A stretch of 64,000 nt of DNA from Pseudomonas denitrificans (nom. rej.) (GCF_008807415.1 NZ_CP043626.1:4564501-4628500), one strand, 5' to 3'. Counted from the first letter of the stretch, positions 44,650-61,385 are shown. Notes: generated by a model not told the origin, from the sequence alone. Numbers and translations: made by a program.

Positions 44650-47532
44650 ATGAAGAGTCATCCCGATGCCGCCAGCCGTCAGGCGGCCGAGGTTGTCACG
44701 CAGCTTCCCGTCCCTTCGAGGCTCGGGATGCTGCGCTTCGAGCGCCTGAATGAACCCAGCTGGACCCTGCTGTTCCTCGACCCCGGCTGTGAACGCCAGA
44801 TCGGCGTGCCGGCCCAGGACCTCTGCGGCATCCTCGACGCCCCCTACGCCAGCCTGATGGAGCCCGAAGCGCGCCATCGCCTGCATGAGCAGGTGCAGCA
44901 GCAACTGCTCAAGGACGGCCGTTACCGGGTGCGCTACCTGCTCCACTCGCCGCGCGGCACGCTGAACGTGCTGGAGGTCGGCGAAAGCTTCCAGCAACAC
45001 GGCCGCCAGCTGCTCCACGGCTATCTGCTGCAGACCGAGGCGGACGAGCACGAAACCGAACTGGACCCGCGCCTGCTGGACCTGGAAGCGCAGAACATCC
45101 GCCTGAAGATGTCCCTGGAGATGTACCAGCGCTCCCAGGACGAACACCTGCAGCACCTGGTGCGCTCGCGCACCCAGCAGAACCTGATCGTGCGCCTGGC
45201 GCGCCACCGCTACCTGTCCAGCGACCCACTGCTAGAGGCCGCCCAGCTGATCGCCCAGGCCGCCTGCGAGGCCTACGATGTGGCCCGCGCGGGCATCTGG
45301 CGCCTGCACACCGACCATCGCCTGGAAGCGGTGACCATCTACCGCCGCGACACCGACCAGTACGAAAAGCCGCAGGACATCGACGCCAGCAACTTCCCCA
45401 ACTACCTCGACGCGGTCCACAGCGGCCGCGCCATCGACGCCCACAACGCCCAGCAGGACCCGCGCACCCAGGAACTGGCCCAGCGCTACCTGCGCCCGCA
45501 GGGCATCAGCGCCATGCTCGACGCCACCATTCGCGTCGGCGGCGAAGTGGTCGGCGTGCTCTGCCTGGAACACGTCGGCGAAGTGCGCATGTGGCAGAGC
45601 GACGAGATCGCCTTTGCCGGCGAACTGGCCGACCAGTACGCCCAGGTGCTGATGAATCACGAGCGGCGCAACGTCTCCAGCGCCCTGCACCTGTTCCAGC
45701 GCGCCGTCGAGCAGAGCGCCAGCGCCTTCCTGCTGATCGACCGCGACGGCCTGGTGGAATACGTCAACCCGAGCTTCACCGCGATCACCCAGTACGGCGC
45801 CGACGAAGTGCGCGGCCGCCGCCTGCCTGAGCTGCCGGCACTGGCGAACCTCAGCGAGCTGCTGTTCGACGCGCGCTCCACGCTGGTCACGCAGAACAGC
45901 TGGCAGGGCGAGTTCCGCAGCCGGCGCAAGAACCTCGAGCCGTACTGGGGCCAGTTGTCGCTGTCCAAGGTCTACGACGACAAGGGCGAGCTGACGCACT
46001 ACATCGGCATCTACGAAGACATCACCCAGAGCAAGCTGGCCCAGCAGCACATCGAGAAGCTCGCCTACCGCGACAACCTCACGGGCCTGGCCAACCGGCA
46101 CTTCTTCATCAACGCCCTGGAAGAACGCCTGCAGGTGGGCAGCGAACATTCGCTGAGCCTGCTGCTGGTGGACATCGACAACTTCAAGCGGATCAACGAC
46201 AGCCTCGGCCACCAGACCGGCGACAAGCTACTGGCCAACCTTGCCCGCCGCCTGCGCAGCAGCCTGAGCGACAGCGCCACCCTGGCGCGCTTCGCCAGCA
46301 ACGAGTTCGCCGTGCTGCTGGAGGAGTCCGTGGCCGGCCGTGGCGAGAAGGTCGCTGCGCAGATCCTCGACGTGCTCGACAAGCCGCTGTTCGTCGACAA
46401 CCAGCTGATCAGCATCACCGGCTCCGTGGGCATCGCCTACGCGCCGCAGCACGGGCAGGACCCGCAGACCCTGATGAAACATGCCGGCCTGGCGCTGCAC
46501 AAGGCCAAGGCCAACGGCAAGCACCAGGTGCAGACCTTCACCGAAGCGATGACCGCCGAGGCCAGCTACAAGCTGTTCGTCGAGAGCAACCTGCGCCGTG
46601 CGCTGGTGCAGGACGAACTGGCAGTGCACTACCAGCCCAAGCTGTGCCTGCGCAGTGGCGCGCTGCTCGGCCTGGAAGCGCTGCTGCGCTGGCAGCACCC
46701 GGAGAAGGGCATGATCCGCCCGGACCAGTTCATCAGCGTCGCCGAAGAAACCGGTCTGATCATCCCCATCGGCAAGTGGGTGATCCGCCAGGCCTGCCGC
46801 CAGGTGCGCGAGCTGGCCGCCAAGGGCCTGGGCGAGCTGCACATGGCGATCAACCTGTCGCCCAAGCAGTTCAGCGACCCGGACCTGGTCGGCTCCATCG
46901 CCGCGATCCTCCACGAGGAAAGCATCCCGGCCTGCCAGCTCGAGCTTGAACTCACTGAAAGCCTGCTGCTGGATGCCACCGACGACACCCGCCAGCAGCT
47001 GGAGCGCCTGAAGAGCCTCGGCCTGACCCTGGCCATGGACGACTTCGGCACCGGCTACTCGTCGCTTAGCTACCTGAAGAAATTCCCCATCGACGTGATC
47101 AAGATCGATCGCAGCTTCATCAAGGACATCCCCGACAACCAGGACGACATGGAAATCACCTCGGCGGTGATCGCCATGGCCCACAACCTCAAGCTGCAGG
47201 TGGTCGCCGAAGGCGTCGAGACCGCCGCCCAGCTGGCCTTCCTGCGGCGCAACCGCTGCGACATCGGCCAGGGCTACCTGTTCGACAAGCCCATCCCCAG
47301 CCACGACCTCTCCTCCAGCCTGCAGCGCTACCCTGCCGCCCGCACTGAGCCGCGCTGGCACAGCGTGCCCGCAGCCATCCCCGCTCCCGGAAAAAACGCT
47401 GTAATCTTCGGCGAGTACCCGAGTCTATTGCCGCCCCTACTTAGAGGAGACGAATGCCATGACCCTGCGCTCGCAAATACTTGCCCACAAGCTGGAACTG
47501 CCCAGCTCCGCCCAGGCCCTGCCGGGGCGTGA
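44650..47532 (+). CDS. dipA: cyclic-di-GMP phosphodiesterase, DipA-like (PAS-GAF-PAS-GGDEF-EAL)
   Basis: The start [16 protein letters not shown] is chosen; an ATG at 44614 is also in frame. Domains in order: an N-terminal PAS-like region (about 25-120), a helical linker, GAF (about 194-335), PAS (about 355-475), a GGDEF domain whose active site is degenerate ([16 protein letters not shown] instead of GGDEF, near 550), and a complete EAL domain ([16 protein letters not shown] near 676, [24 protein letters not shown] near 797). It should hydrolyse c-di-GMP; DipA (PA5017) promotes dispersion of biofilms. The C-terminus is odd: it runs 74 bases into msrA and loses domain-like character. With one A fewer in the six-A run at 47391-47396 it would stop at 47404. 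Confidence 0.88.
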   Translation: MKSHPDAASRQAAEVVTQLPVPSRLGMLRFERLNEPSWTLLFLDPGCERQIGVPAQDLCGILDAPYASLMEPEARHRLHEQVQQQLLKDGRYRVRYLLHSPRGTLNVLEVGESFQQHGRQLLHGYLLQTEADEHETELDPRLLDLEAQNIRLKMSLEMYQRSQDEHLQHLVRSRTQQNLIVRLARHRYLSSDPLLEAAQLIAQAACEAYDVARAGIWRLHTDHRLEAVTIYRRDTDQYEKPQDIDASNFPNYLDAVHSGRAIDAHNAQQDPRTQELAQRYLRPQGISAMLDATIRVGGEVVGVLCLEHVGEVRMWQSDEIAFAGELADQYAQVLMNHERRNVSSALHLFQRAVEQSASAFLLIDRDGLVEYVNPSFTAITQYGADEVRGRRLPELPALANLSELLFDARSTLVTQNSWQGEFRSRRKNLEPYWGQLSLSKVYDDKGELTHYIGIYEDITQSKLAQQHIEKLAYRDNLTGLANRHFFINALEERLQVGSEHSLSLLLVDIDNFKRINDSLGHQTGDKLLANLARRLRSSLSDSATLARFASNEFAVLLEESVAGRGEKVAAQILDVLDKPLFVDNQLISITGSVGIAYAPQHGQDPQTLMKHAGLALHKAKANGKHQVQTFTEAMTAEASYKLFVESNLRRALVQDELAVHYQPKLCLRSGALLGLEALLRWQHPEKGMIRPDQFISVAEETGLIIPIGKWVIRQACRQVRELAAKGLGELHMAINLSPKQFSDPDLVGSIAAILHEESIPACQLELELTESLLLDATDDTRQQLERLKSLGLTLAMDDFGTGYSSLSYLKKFPIDVIKIDRSFIKDIPDNQDDMEITSAVIAMAHNLKLQVVAEGVETAAQLAFLRRNRCDIGQGYLFDKPIPSHDLSSSLQRYPAARTEPRWHSVPAAIPAPGKNAVIFGEYPSLLPPLLRGDECHDPALANTCPQAGTAQLRPGPAGA

Positions 47533-48106
47533 AAGCCCGATGCCGGTGCCCGAAGCGCATTACGTCAATGGCCGCCCGCTGTCCGCGCCCTACCCGGCCG
47601 GCGTGCAGCAGATCGTGGTTGGCCTGGGTTGCTTCTGGGGCGCCGAGCGGCGCTTCTGGCAACAGCCAGGCGTTTGGGTCACCGCGGTGGGCTATGCCGG
47701 CGGCTTCACGCCGAACCCGACCTACGACGAAGTCTGCTCCGGCCTGACCGGCCACAGCGAAGTGGTACTGGTAGCGTATGACCCGCGCGAAACCAGCATC
47801 GAGGCGCTGCTGAAGGTGTTCTGGGAATCCCACGATCCGACCCAGGGCATGCGCCAGGGCAACGACACCGGCACCCAGTACCGCTCGGTGATCTACTGGT
47901 TCGACCAGGCGCAGAAAGCCGCCATCGACGCCAGCCGCGCGGCCTTCCAGAAGGAACTCGACGCCAAGGGTTACGGCGCGATCACCACGGAAATCCGCGA
48001 AGTGCCGCCGTTCTACTACGCCGAGGCCTACCACCAGCAGTACCTGGCGAAGAACCCCAACGGCTACTGCGGCCTGGGTGGCACGGGCGTCTGCCTGCCG
48101 GCGTGA
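47459..48106 (+). CDS. msrA: peptide methionine (S)-S-oxide reductase
   Basis: 215 residues, starting at the ATG with GAGGAGA upstream. The catalytic cysteine C58 lies in [13 protein letters not shown], and [47 protein letters not shown] and the C-terminal resolving-cysteine region ([15 protein letters not shown]) are all typical of MsrA. It repairs methionine-S-sulfoxide in proteins. The end of the upstream dipA frame overlaps its first 74 bases. Confidence 0.95.
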   Translation: MTLRSQILAHKLELPSSAQALPGRESPMPVPEAHYVNGRPLSAPYPAGVQQIVVGLGCFWGAERRFWQQPGVWVTAVGYAGGFTPNPTYDEVCSGLTGHSEVVLVAYDPRETSIEALLKVFWESHDPTQGMRQGNDTGTQYRSVIYWFDQAQKAAIDASRAAFQKELDAKGYGAITTEIREVPPFYYAEAYHQQYLAKNPNGYCGLGGTGVCLPA

Positions 48107-48114
48107 TGGCCAAT

Positions 48115-48151
48115 CCCTCTCCGCGACTCGCCCCGCGGACCGCGGAGAGGG
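48115..48151. terminator. hairpin between convergent genes
   Basis: CCCTCTCCGCG and CGCGGAGAGGG form a perfect 11-base stem around a 15-base loop, between msrA and the convergent exported-protein gene. Without T tracts it may be a weak bidirectional terminator. Confidence 0.5.
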
Positions 48152-48159
48152 CCGGGACG

Positions 48160-48938
48160 TTAGCGGGCAGGCGCGACCCGGCGCACGATTAGATTCCCGC
48201 TCGACTCGTGCTGCTGGAAGTTGAGTGACATCAGCTGCCCGTCACTGGAGACCGTGATCTGCATGCTGCGGACTAGGTCATTGCCCTTGAACTGCTGGGT
48301 ACTGATAACCCGGTCGGACAGTTTCAGGACCGCGACCCGGTTGGCGCCTGGATTGCCCTTGAGCGGAACAATGCTGCCGTCCAGAGGCGCGCTGTAACTC
48401 TCACCATCCTCCCCTTCAGTTCGAGCCGCCCTTCGTCCATCCGGTAGCTGAAGGTGGAATCACGCTCCGACTGACGGAGCCCCGGGGCGATCCAGACTCC
48501 GGAGATCAGGTGCTGTCCCTTGACCGGGTCGCCCAGACGCACGTTATCGGCACTGCCCGACTCTTCCTGTTCCGGCCCCGCGTAGGTCATGCCCTTGAGA
48601 TGCCGACCATCGTCCGAGACGGTGAGCACTTCAGTGGCGACCACTGCGCCCTTGAACTTCCGCAAGAGGCGCAACTGGTAGTCGTTCTTCACGCTAACCG
48701 AGATTGCGTCGATGCCCTCGAACCCCGACAGCGGCTGGTCCTTGCCATCGGCCTTGACGCGGAACGCCGGCGCACAGGTCTGACAACTGTAATAGCCATC
48801 CTTGAGCTCGTACTTGTCGAGCAGATCGGGGGAGGTCAGAGCCCAATCGATTCGCCAAGTCCCCTCTAAGGGCGAGGAAGCCAGAGCGGTCAGCGGCAAA
48901 GCGCCTGCCAGGAGGATGAGCGCCAGCAATTTTTTCAT
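48160..48938 (-). CDS. exported hypothetical protein, interrupted by an apparent frameshift
   Basis: It starts MKKLLALILLAGALPLTALASS, a Sec signal peptide, then SPLEGTWRIDWAL and KDGYYSCQTCAPAFRVKADG with a CxxC pair that could bind metal or form a disulfide. After LELKG the frame is lost at the four-base C run at 48411-48414 (four G on the coding strand): the printed frame drifts into RMVRVTARLW and stops at 48324. Adding one base gives GEDGESYSAPLDGSIVPLKG and a continuous sequence to RVAPAR and a stop at 48160, 259 residues in total. I do not recognise the family; it is likely periplasmic. The frameshift is probably a consensus error. Confidence 0.7.
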
Positions 48939-49108
48939 GGGGAGTGCCTCCGATATGCGTATGCGAACAACCGCCAGCGAGGAGGCGCCAGCACACCCCG
49001 CCGCACCGAGAGCGGAAGGCCCCGGTGGACCCACCCTAGGGAGCCGAAACGGCTTGCACTATCGGAACAGTCGCTATCGGCCGCTGGAAACGGCCGACAT
49101 TCTCCAAC

Positions 49109-49945
49109 TCACTCTGCGATCAGCCAGTCCACCTGGCTGCTGCCTTCGCTCTGCGCCAGTGTCTCGGCCAACCACGGCAGCAGGCCGCGCAGCTCCTCGT
49201 CCAGCGGCCACGGCGGGTTCACGATCACCAGTCCGGAGCCGTTCAAACGATCAGCCGTCTCGGCCGGATGCACGCACAGCTCCACGCGCAGCATCTTCGG
49301 CGCCGAGCTTTTCTCCAGGCGCTGGTAGAAACGCTTGAGCTGGCGGCGGTCCTTGATCGGGTACCAGATGGCGACCACGGTCTGGCGCATGCGGCCGATG
49401 GCCTCATCCAGCGCGGTCACGCAGCGCTCCAGGTCGTCCGGCTGCTCGAAGGGCGGGTCGATCAGCAGCACGCCGCGCTTCTCGGAAACGGGCAGGAAGG
49501 CACGGGGCAGCAGCCAGCCGTCGCCCTGGTGTACCGAGATGCGGCGCTCGCCGGCCATGTTGGCCTTGAGCAGGCGACCGTCTTCCGGGTGCAATTCGTT
49601 GAGCATCACCCGGTCCTGCGGGCGGGTCAGGCGACGCGCCAGCTCCGGCGAGCCGGGGTAGAACTCCAGGCCACCGTCGGGATTCAGCGCACTCACGACG
49701 CCCAGGTAATCCTCCAGCAGCTCCGGCAGGTCATCGCGCTCGACCAGGCGACCGATGCCCGATTCCCACTCGCCGGTGCGGCTGGCTTCATCGCCCAGCA
49801 GGTCGTAGAGGCCGATGCCGGAATGGCTGTCGAGGTAGGCAAACGGCGTGTCCTTGCGCGCCATCAGCGCGAAGATGCGGGCGAGGACGATGTGTTTCAG
49901 CACGTCGGCGTGGTTACCGGCGTGGTAGGCGTGGCGGTAGTTCAT
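49109..49945 (-). CDS. rlmJ: 23S rRNA (adenine(2030)-N6)-methyltransferase
   Basis: 278 residues from MNYRHAYHAGNHADVLKHIVLARI, the invariant N-terminus of the RlmJ (YhiR) family. Other motifs: FAYLDSHSGIGLYDLLG, LLIDPPFEQPDDLERC (catalytic DPPF, usually DPPY) and a C-terminal GLVIVNPPWPLD. It methylates A2030 of 23S rRNA. It stands alone on the minus strand, 170 bases upstream of the exported-protein gene. Confidence 0.93.
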   Translation of the reverse strand: MNYRHAYHAGNHADVLKHIVLARIFALMARKDTPFAYLDSHSGIGLYDLLGDEASRTGEWESGIGRLVERDDLPELLEDYLGVVSALNPDGGLEFYPGSPELARRLTRPQDRVMLNELHPEDGRLLKANMAGERRISVHQGDGWLLPRAFLPVSEKRGVLLIDPPFEQPDDLERCVTALDEAIGRMRQTVVAIWYPIKDRRQLKRFYQRLEKSSAPKMLRVELCVHPAETADRLNGSGLVIVNPPWPLDEELRGLLPWLAETLAQSEGSSQVDWLIAE

Positions 49946-50123
49946 GGATAGCGGACTCCTCAAGGCGCGCAGTTTAGGTCCTGGGGCGGGTGCGGTGCGA
50001 GCCCGCCGTCGCCGGGGCCCGCCGGGAGGCCGGGCGTTTTAGCCCTTTATCACGCTCATGGATGATTCTGTGCGCGCTTCATTCACCAGACTAGACTGCG
50101 CCGATTCCCACGGAGGTCGATCC

Positions 50124-51926
50124 ATGTCCGAGACCCTGCTCAGCTCCCGCAACCTCGCTTTCGAACTCTACGAAGTGCTCGACGCCGAGGCTCTGACCCA
50201 ACGCGAACGCTTCGCCGAGCACAACCGCGAGACCTTCGACGCCGCCCTGGGCACCGCCCGCGGCATCGCCGAGGAGCTGTTCGCCCCGCACAACCGCAAG
50301 AACGACGAGAACGAACCGCAGTACGTCGACGGCGGCGCGGTGCTCATCCCGGAAGTGAAGCCGGCGGTGGACGCCTTCAACGAGGCCGGCTTCCAGAACG
50401 CCTCGCGCAGCTTCGAACAGGGTGGCATGCAGCTGCCGCACCTGCTGGCGCGCGCCTGCTTCGCGCACTTCCAGTCGGCCAACATCGCCACCTCGTCCTA
50501 CCCGATGCTGAGCATGGGCTCCAGCCACCTGATCGAAACCTTCGGCAGCGAAGAACAGAAACGCCTGTTCCTGCAGCCGATGATCGAAGGCCGCTGGTTC
50601 GGCACCATGGCCCTGACCGAGCCCCATGCCGGCTCGTCCCTGGCCGACATCCGCACCCGCGCGGAACCGGCCGCCGACGGCAGCTACCGGATCAAGGGCA
50701 ACAAGATCTTCATCTCCGGCGGCGACCACCCGCTGTCGGACAACATAGTGCACATGGTGCTGGCCAAGCTGCCCGACGCGCCGCCCGGCGTGAAGGGCAT
50801 CAGCCTGTTCATCGTGCCCAAGTTCCTGGTCAACGAAGACGGCTCGCTCGGCGCGCGCAACGACGTGACCCTGGCTGGCCTGTTCCACAAGATGGGCTGG
50901 CGCGGGACCACCTCCACCGCGCTGAACTTCGGTGACAAGGGCGAGTGCGTCGGCTATCTGGTCGGCAAGCCGCACCACGGCCTGGCCTACATGTTCCAGA
51001 TGATGAACGAGGCGCGCATCGGCGTCGGCATGGGCGCCATCATGCTCGGCTACGCCGGCTACCTGTACTCCCTGGAGTACGCCCGCGAACGCCCGCAGGG
51101 CCGCCCGGTGGACGCCAAGGACCCGACCTCCGCGCCGGTGTCGATCATCGAGCACACCGACGTGCGGCGCATGCTGCTGACCCAGAAAGCCTACGTCGAA
51201 GGCGCCTTCGATCTTGGCCTGTACGCCGCGCGCCTGGTGGATGACTGCGAGACGCTGGCCACCGAGGAAGAACGCAAGCAGGCCCACGAGCTGCTCGACC
51301 TGCTCACCCCGATCGTCAAATCCTGGCCCTCGGAGTTCTGCCTGAAGGCCAACGAGCTGGCGATCCAGATCCTCGGCGGCCACGGCTACACCCGTGAATA
51401 CCCGGTGGAGCAGTACTACCGCGACAACCGCCTGAACCCGATCCACGAAGGCACCCACGGCATCCAGTCGCTGGATCTGCTCGGCCGCAAGCTGGCGCAG
51501 AACAACGGCGCCGGCCTCAAGCAACTGACCCGCCTGATCAGCCAGTGCTGCGAGCGTGCCAGCGCGTATCAGTCGCTGGACAAGCTGCGCGAGCCGCTGG
51601 AGCAACTGATGGCCCGCCTGTCCGCGACCACCCTGAGCCTGCTCGGTGACCTGATGCAGGGCCGCGTGGCCCAGGGCCTGGCCAACTCCGCGCTGTACCT
51701 GAAGGTCTTCGGCCACGCCGTGATCGGCTGGCGCTGGCTGGAGCAGGCCATTCGCGCCGAGGAAGGGCTGGCGCGTGGCGATGCGTCGGACACTGACTTC
51801 TACCGCGGCAAGCTGCAGGCCGCGCGCTACTTCCTGACCTGGGAAGTGCCGTCCTGCCACCACGACCTGGCGCTGCTCGAAGGCGGCGACGATACCTGTT
51901 CCACCATGCAGGACGCCTGGTTCTAG
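50124..51926 (+). CDS. acyl-CoA dehydrogenase with C-terminal extension
   Basis: 600 residues from MSETLLSSRNLAFELYEVLDAE with GGAGG upstream. The large bacterial acyl-CoA dehydrogenase class: MALTEPHAGSSLADIRTRAEP and KMGWRGTTSTALNFGDKGECVGYLVG in the core, QILGGHGYTREYPVEQYYRDNRLNPIHEGTHGIQSLDLLGRK with the catalytic glutamate, then a C-terminal helical domain (PF12806-like) from about residue 470. It matches PA5020, a fatty-acid or aromatic acyl-CoA dehydrogenase. A strong terminator follows. Confidence 0.92.
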   Translation: MSETLLSSRNLAFELYEVLDAEALTQRERFAEHNRETFDAALGTARGIAEELFAPHNRKNDENEPQYVDGGAVLIPEVKPAVDAFNEAGFQNASRSFEQGGMQLPHLLARACFAHFQSANIATSSYPMLSMGSSHLIETFGSEEQKRLFLQPMIEGRWFGTMALTEPHAGSSLADIRTRAEPAADGSYRIKGNKIFISGGDHPLSDNIVHMVLAKLPDAPPGVKGISLFIVPKFLVNEDGSLGARNDVTLAGLFHKMGWRGTTSTALNFGDKGECVGYLVGKPHHGLAYMFQMMNEARIGVGMGAIMLGYAGYLYSLEYARERPQGRPVDAKDPTSAPVSIIEHTDVRRMLLTQKAYVEGAFDLGLYAARLVDDCETLATEEERKQAHELLDLLTPIVKSWPSEFCLKANELAIQILGGHGYTREYPVEQYYRDNRLNPIHEGTHGIQSLDLLGRKLAQNNGAGLKQLTRLISQCCERASAYQSLDKLREPLEQLMARLSATTLSLLGDLMQGRVAQGLANSALYLKVFGHAVIGWRWLEQAIRAEEGLARGDASDTDFYRGKLQAARYFLTWEVPSCHHDLALLEGGDDTCSTMQDAWF

Positions 51927-51945
51927 GCCCCGGCATGTCCCTTTC

Positions 51946-51971
51946 GCCCCGGTCACGTCCGGGGCTTTTTT
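51946..51971 (+). terminator. Rho-independent terminator
   Basis: GCCCCGG-TCACGT-CCGGGGC followed by six T, 19 bases after the acyl-CoA dehydrogenase stop. Confidence 0.88.
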
Positions 51972-52130
51972 ATGCCTGTGGAAAAGTGCCGTTTCGACAG
52001 GGATGCGGAAGTAAGCCGAATGAACTGAACGAAGATTCCGACAACAACAGCTGACCAGGCCGACAGCGAAGCCAGGGGCAATTGCCGTTGAATGGCGCCC
52101 GCGCAACTTTTCGCCTTCACGACCCTGGCC

Positions 52131-52775
52131 ATGCATCCCTCCTTACTCGCTACCACCTCACGCCGCTGCCTGCAGCTTTTCCCGCTCATCGCCGTCATTG
52201 CCGCGCTGGGCTGCGTGCTCGCGCTGTTCAATACCGGCCCTGCCGATGCGCTGCCCCAGAGCGACCCGCAAAGCAGCCTGGCGTCCCCACTGAATTCTGC
52301 GCCGATCTTCACCGAGCCCAGCACGGAAGCCTTGCAGCATGCCGACGACTATCTGCTGAGCATCGACAAGGCCATGTCCAATGGCCTCGAAGTCCTGCGC
52401 GGCGGCGACGGCAAGTCGATCGCCGCGCAGAGCCGCTACTTCAATGCCCTGGTCAACGCCGGCTACGCCCAGTTCGGCTCGTCCTACTACGATCCGCTGG
52501 GCAGTTGCGGCGTCGCCGGCAGCTCGGCCCGCCATCTGTGGCATACGCAGGTCCGCACCATCGGCGGCGAGGCGAACATCGCCGGCGAAATGCGCAGGGC
52601 TCGCACCACCTTGCAACGCGACCGCCAGGCCTGCCTCGATGCCGTCCGGCTGCCCCTGGACGAGGCCGTCGCCTGGGCGCCCACCCAAGTGACCTCGCCA
52701 AGTCTGGTACCCACCTGGGCCACCGCCGGGGCGTGGCCGGAAAGCGCCGCCGAACGGTCCTCAACAAACCTTTGA
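52131..52775 (+). CDS. hypothetical single-pass membrane or exported protein
   Basis: 214 residues from MHPSLLATTSRRCLQLFPLIAV; a longer in-frame ATG at 52092 is possible. An N-terminal hydrophobic segment (about residues 15-34) is followed by an acidic, Ser/Pro-rich stretch, then a segment beginning at QHADDYLLSIDKAMSNGLEVL, a central GSSYYDPLGSCGVAGSSARHLW and helical REARTT-like repeats. A pair of cysteines may form a disulfide. No known family comes to mind. It lies alone between a terminator and the antiporter gene. Confidence 0.6.
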   Translation: MHPSLLATTSRRCLQLFPLIAVIAALGCVLALFNTGPADALPQSDPQSSLASPLNSAPIFTEPSTEALQHADDYLLSIDKAMSNGLEVLRGGDGKSIAAQSRYFNALVNAGYAQFGSSYYDPLGSCGVAGSSARHLWHTQVRTIGGEANIAGEMRRARTTLQRDRQACLDAVRLPLDEAVAWAPTQVTSPSLVPTWATAGAWPESAAERSSTNL

Positions 52776-52875
52776 CAGCCTTGTAAATCCGCAGGTTAGA
52801 ATCGATTGGCATGCGGCCTGCATCCTGATCCCCAAGTAGCGTCGCCACTCCCCTACTCCCCAGGAGGTCGACACC

Positions 52876-54618
<1,743 letters not shown>

Positions 54619-54625
54619 CCGCCCA

Positions 54626-54649
54626 CCGGCGCCCGCTTGCGGGTGCCGG
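54626..54649 (+). terminator. hairpin after the antiporter gene
   Basis: CCGGCGCCCGC and GCGGGTGCCGG form an 11-base stem with one wobble pair and a TT loop, 7 bases after the stop. There is no T tract. Confidence 0.5.
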
Positions 54650-54703
54650 CCAGCCAGCACTACCCTCACTCCACTTTTTTCGCACGAGCCGCTGAACGCG
54701 ACC

Positions 54704-59587
<4,884 letters not shown>

Positions 59588-59640
59588 GGCGGTTATAAGC
59601 TCAGCGAAAAGCGATCTAGCGGCGCCCGCCCCGCATTGCT

Positions 59641-59657
59641 CCCGGTCATTGACCGGG
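59641..59657. promoter_or_regulatory. palindrome upstream of metY
   Basis: CCCGGTCATTGACCGGG is a perfect 8-base inverted repeat about one central base, 53 bases before the metY start. It could be an operator or a stem-loop in the leader. Confidence 0.45.
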
Positions 59658-59709
59658 GCCGGGCACCGCTCGCATCCTCGGGGCTTTCTGCCACAAGGAC
59701 GCTCGAACA

Positions 59710-60987
59710 ATGAAACCGGAAACCCTGGCCATCCACGCCGGCTACAGCCCCGACCCGACCACCAAGGCCGTGGCCGTACCGATCTACCAGACCAGCTCCT
59801 ACGCGTTCGACGACACCCAGCACGGTGCCGACCTGTTCGACCTGAAGGTCGCCGGCAACATCTACACGCGCATCATGAACCCCACCAACGCGGTGCTGGA
59901 GGAGCGCGTGGCCGCACTGGAAGGCGGCGTCGCCGCTCTGGCCGTGGCTTCCGGCATGGCCGCCATCACCTACGCCATCCAGACCGTCGCCGAAGCCGGC
60001 GACAACATCGTCTCGGTGGCCAAGCTCTATGGCGGCACCTACAACCTGTTCGCCCACACCCTGCCGCGCTTCGGCATCCAGACCCGCTTTGCGCCGCACG
60101 ATGACATCGCCGCCCTCGAAGCACTGATCGACGAACGCACCAAGGCGGTGTTCTGCGAATCCATCGGCAACCCGGCGGGCAACATCGTCGATCTCCAGGC
60201 CCTGGCCGATGCCGCGCACCGCCACGGCGTGCCGCTGATCGTCGACAACACCGTCGCCACGCCGATCCTCTGCCGCCCGTTTGAGCACGGCGCGGACATC
60301 GTCGTGCACTCGCTGACCAAGTACATCGGCGGCCACGGCACCAGCATCGGCGGCATCGTCGTCGACTCCGGCAAATTCCCCTGGGCCGAGAACAAGGCGC
60401 GCTTCCCGCTGCTCAACACGCCGGATGCGTCCTACCACGGCGTCACCTACACCGAAGCCTTCGGCCCCGCCGCCTTCATCGGCCGCTGCCGCGTGGTGCC
60501 ACTGCGCAACACCGGCGCCGCGCTCTCGCCGTTCAACGCCTTCCTCATCCTGCAGGGCCTGGAAACCCTCGCCCTGCGCATGGAGCGCCACTGCGAGAAC
60601 GCGGTGAAAGTCGCGCAATACCTGCAGGACCACCCGCAAGTCAGCTGGGTGAAATACGCCGGCCTCGCCGACCACCCCGAGCAGGAACTGGCACTGCGCT
60701 ACATGGGCGGCAAGCCCGCGTCGATCCTCTCGTTCGGCATCAAGGGCGGGCAGGAAGCGGGCGCGCGCTTCATCGACGCACTCAAGCTGGTGGTGCGCCT
60801 GGTGAACATCGGCGACGCCAAGTCCCTGGCCTGCCACCCGGCCTCCACCACCCACCGTCAGCTCAACGACGAGGAACTGGAGAAGGCCGGCGTGCCGCGC
60901 GACATGGTGCGCCTGTCCATCGGCATCGAGCACATCGACGACATCCTCGCCGACCTGGCCCAGGCGCTGGACGCCGCCAGGGCCTGA
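59710..60987 (+). CDS. metY: O-acetylhomoserine sulfhydrylase (PLP enzyme)
   Basis: 425 residues, Cys/Met metabolism PLP-dependent family. [27 protein letters not shown] opens the protein; [30 protein letters not shown] and [21 protein letters not shown] lead to the PLP lysine K204 in [17 protein letters not shown]. MetY makes homocysteine from O-acetyl- or O-succinylhomoserine and sulfide. An AAGGA-type site precedes the ATG. It matches PA5025; the gene I recall as PA5024 in PAO1 is not present between selO and metY. Confidence 0.92.
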   Translation: MKPETLAIHAGYSPDPTTKAVAVPIYQTSSYAFDDTQHGADLFDLKVAGNIYTRIMNPTNAVLEERVAALEGGVAALAVASGMAAITYAIQTVAEAGDNIVSVAKLYGGTYNLFAHTLPRFGIQTRFAPHDDIAALEALIDERTKAVFCESIGNPAGNIVDLQALADAAHRHGVPLIVDNTVATPILCRPFEHGADIVVHSLTKYIGGHGTSIGGIVVDSGKFPWAENKARFPLLNTPDASYHGVTYTEAFGPAAFIGRCRVVPLRNTGAALSPFNAFLILQGLETLALRMERHCENAVKVAQYLQDHPQVSWVKYAGLADHPEQELALRYMGGKPASILSFGIKGGQEAGARFIDALKLVVRLVNIGDAKSLACHPASTTHRQLNDEELEKAGVPRDMVRLSIGIEHIDDILADLAQALDAARA

Positions 60988-60994
60988 CGGCCAG

Positions 60995-61030
60995 CCCCGC
61001 ACGAGGCGCCGGGCGGTGCCTCGTGCGGGG
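60995..61030 (+). terminator. hairpin after metY
   Basis: CCCCGCACGAGGC and GCCTCGTGCGGGG form a perfect 13-base stem around a 10-base loop, 8 bases after the metY stop, with no T tract following. Confidence 0.6.
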
Positions 61031-61271
61031 ACTCATGAATAAGCTGACGCATCACCGTCATATCCAGATGCCATCATCGGGCAGACGATGGCCTCACCAT
61101 TCCGTACAATGCCGTCGCTGCCTGCACCCCAGGCAACCGCGCGACCGCGCCACCTGATACGCCAGCGAAAAGGGAATTGCGCGGCCGTCCACCGTCTCCC
61201 TTCCCCCGTCATCCGTACCCCGACCCGCCTCCCGGCGCCGGCCGGCGGATAACTTTTTTCGCTCGCCACCA

Positions 61272-61298
61272 TCGGGTTCCGTCCCGGCCTGCCGATAG
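61272..61298 (+). promoter_or_regulatory. possible FliA (sigma-28) promoter of the chemoreceptor
   Basis: GCCGATAG at 61291-61298 fits the sigma-28 -10 box (GCCGATAA) with one mismatch. The -35 region TCGGGTTC at 61272-61279 is a weaker match to TAAAGTTT but lies at the right distance (11 bases). Many chemoreceptor genes are FliA-dependent. Confidence 0.4.
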
Positions 61299-61385
61299 TG
61301 CAGGGACGTGGTTCGCCACCCTGGCCCCCAATAACAACAATCTCCGAACGGCCTGACTTCACACAACCTTTCCTGGAGATCGTCA

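Larger units (their letters stand above)
60988..61385. other. intergenic region between metY and the chemoreceptor
   Basis: 398 bases. It starts with a strong hairpin (60995-61030), includes the GGCGGATAAC motif near 61243, a TACAAT element at 61105-61110, and a GCCGATAG element before the chemoreceptor. No gene is evident on either strand. Confidence 0.6.

Noticed and set aside
50091..52136. 681-codon open frame on the minus strand
   Set aside because: It is opposite the acyl-CoA dehydrogenase and crosses its terminator. No ribosome binding site or domain is seen.
59588..59709. SAM or SAH riboswitch in the metY leader
   Set aside because: I looked for the conserved cores of these riboswitches and saw only a simple palindrome.
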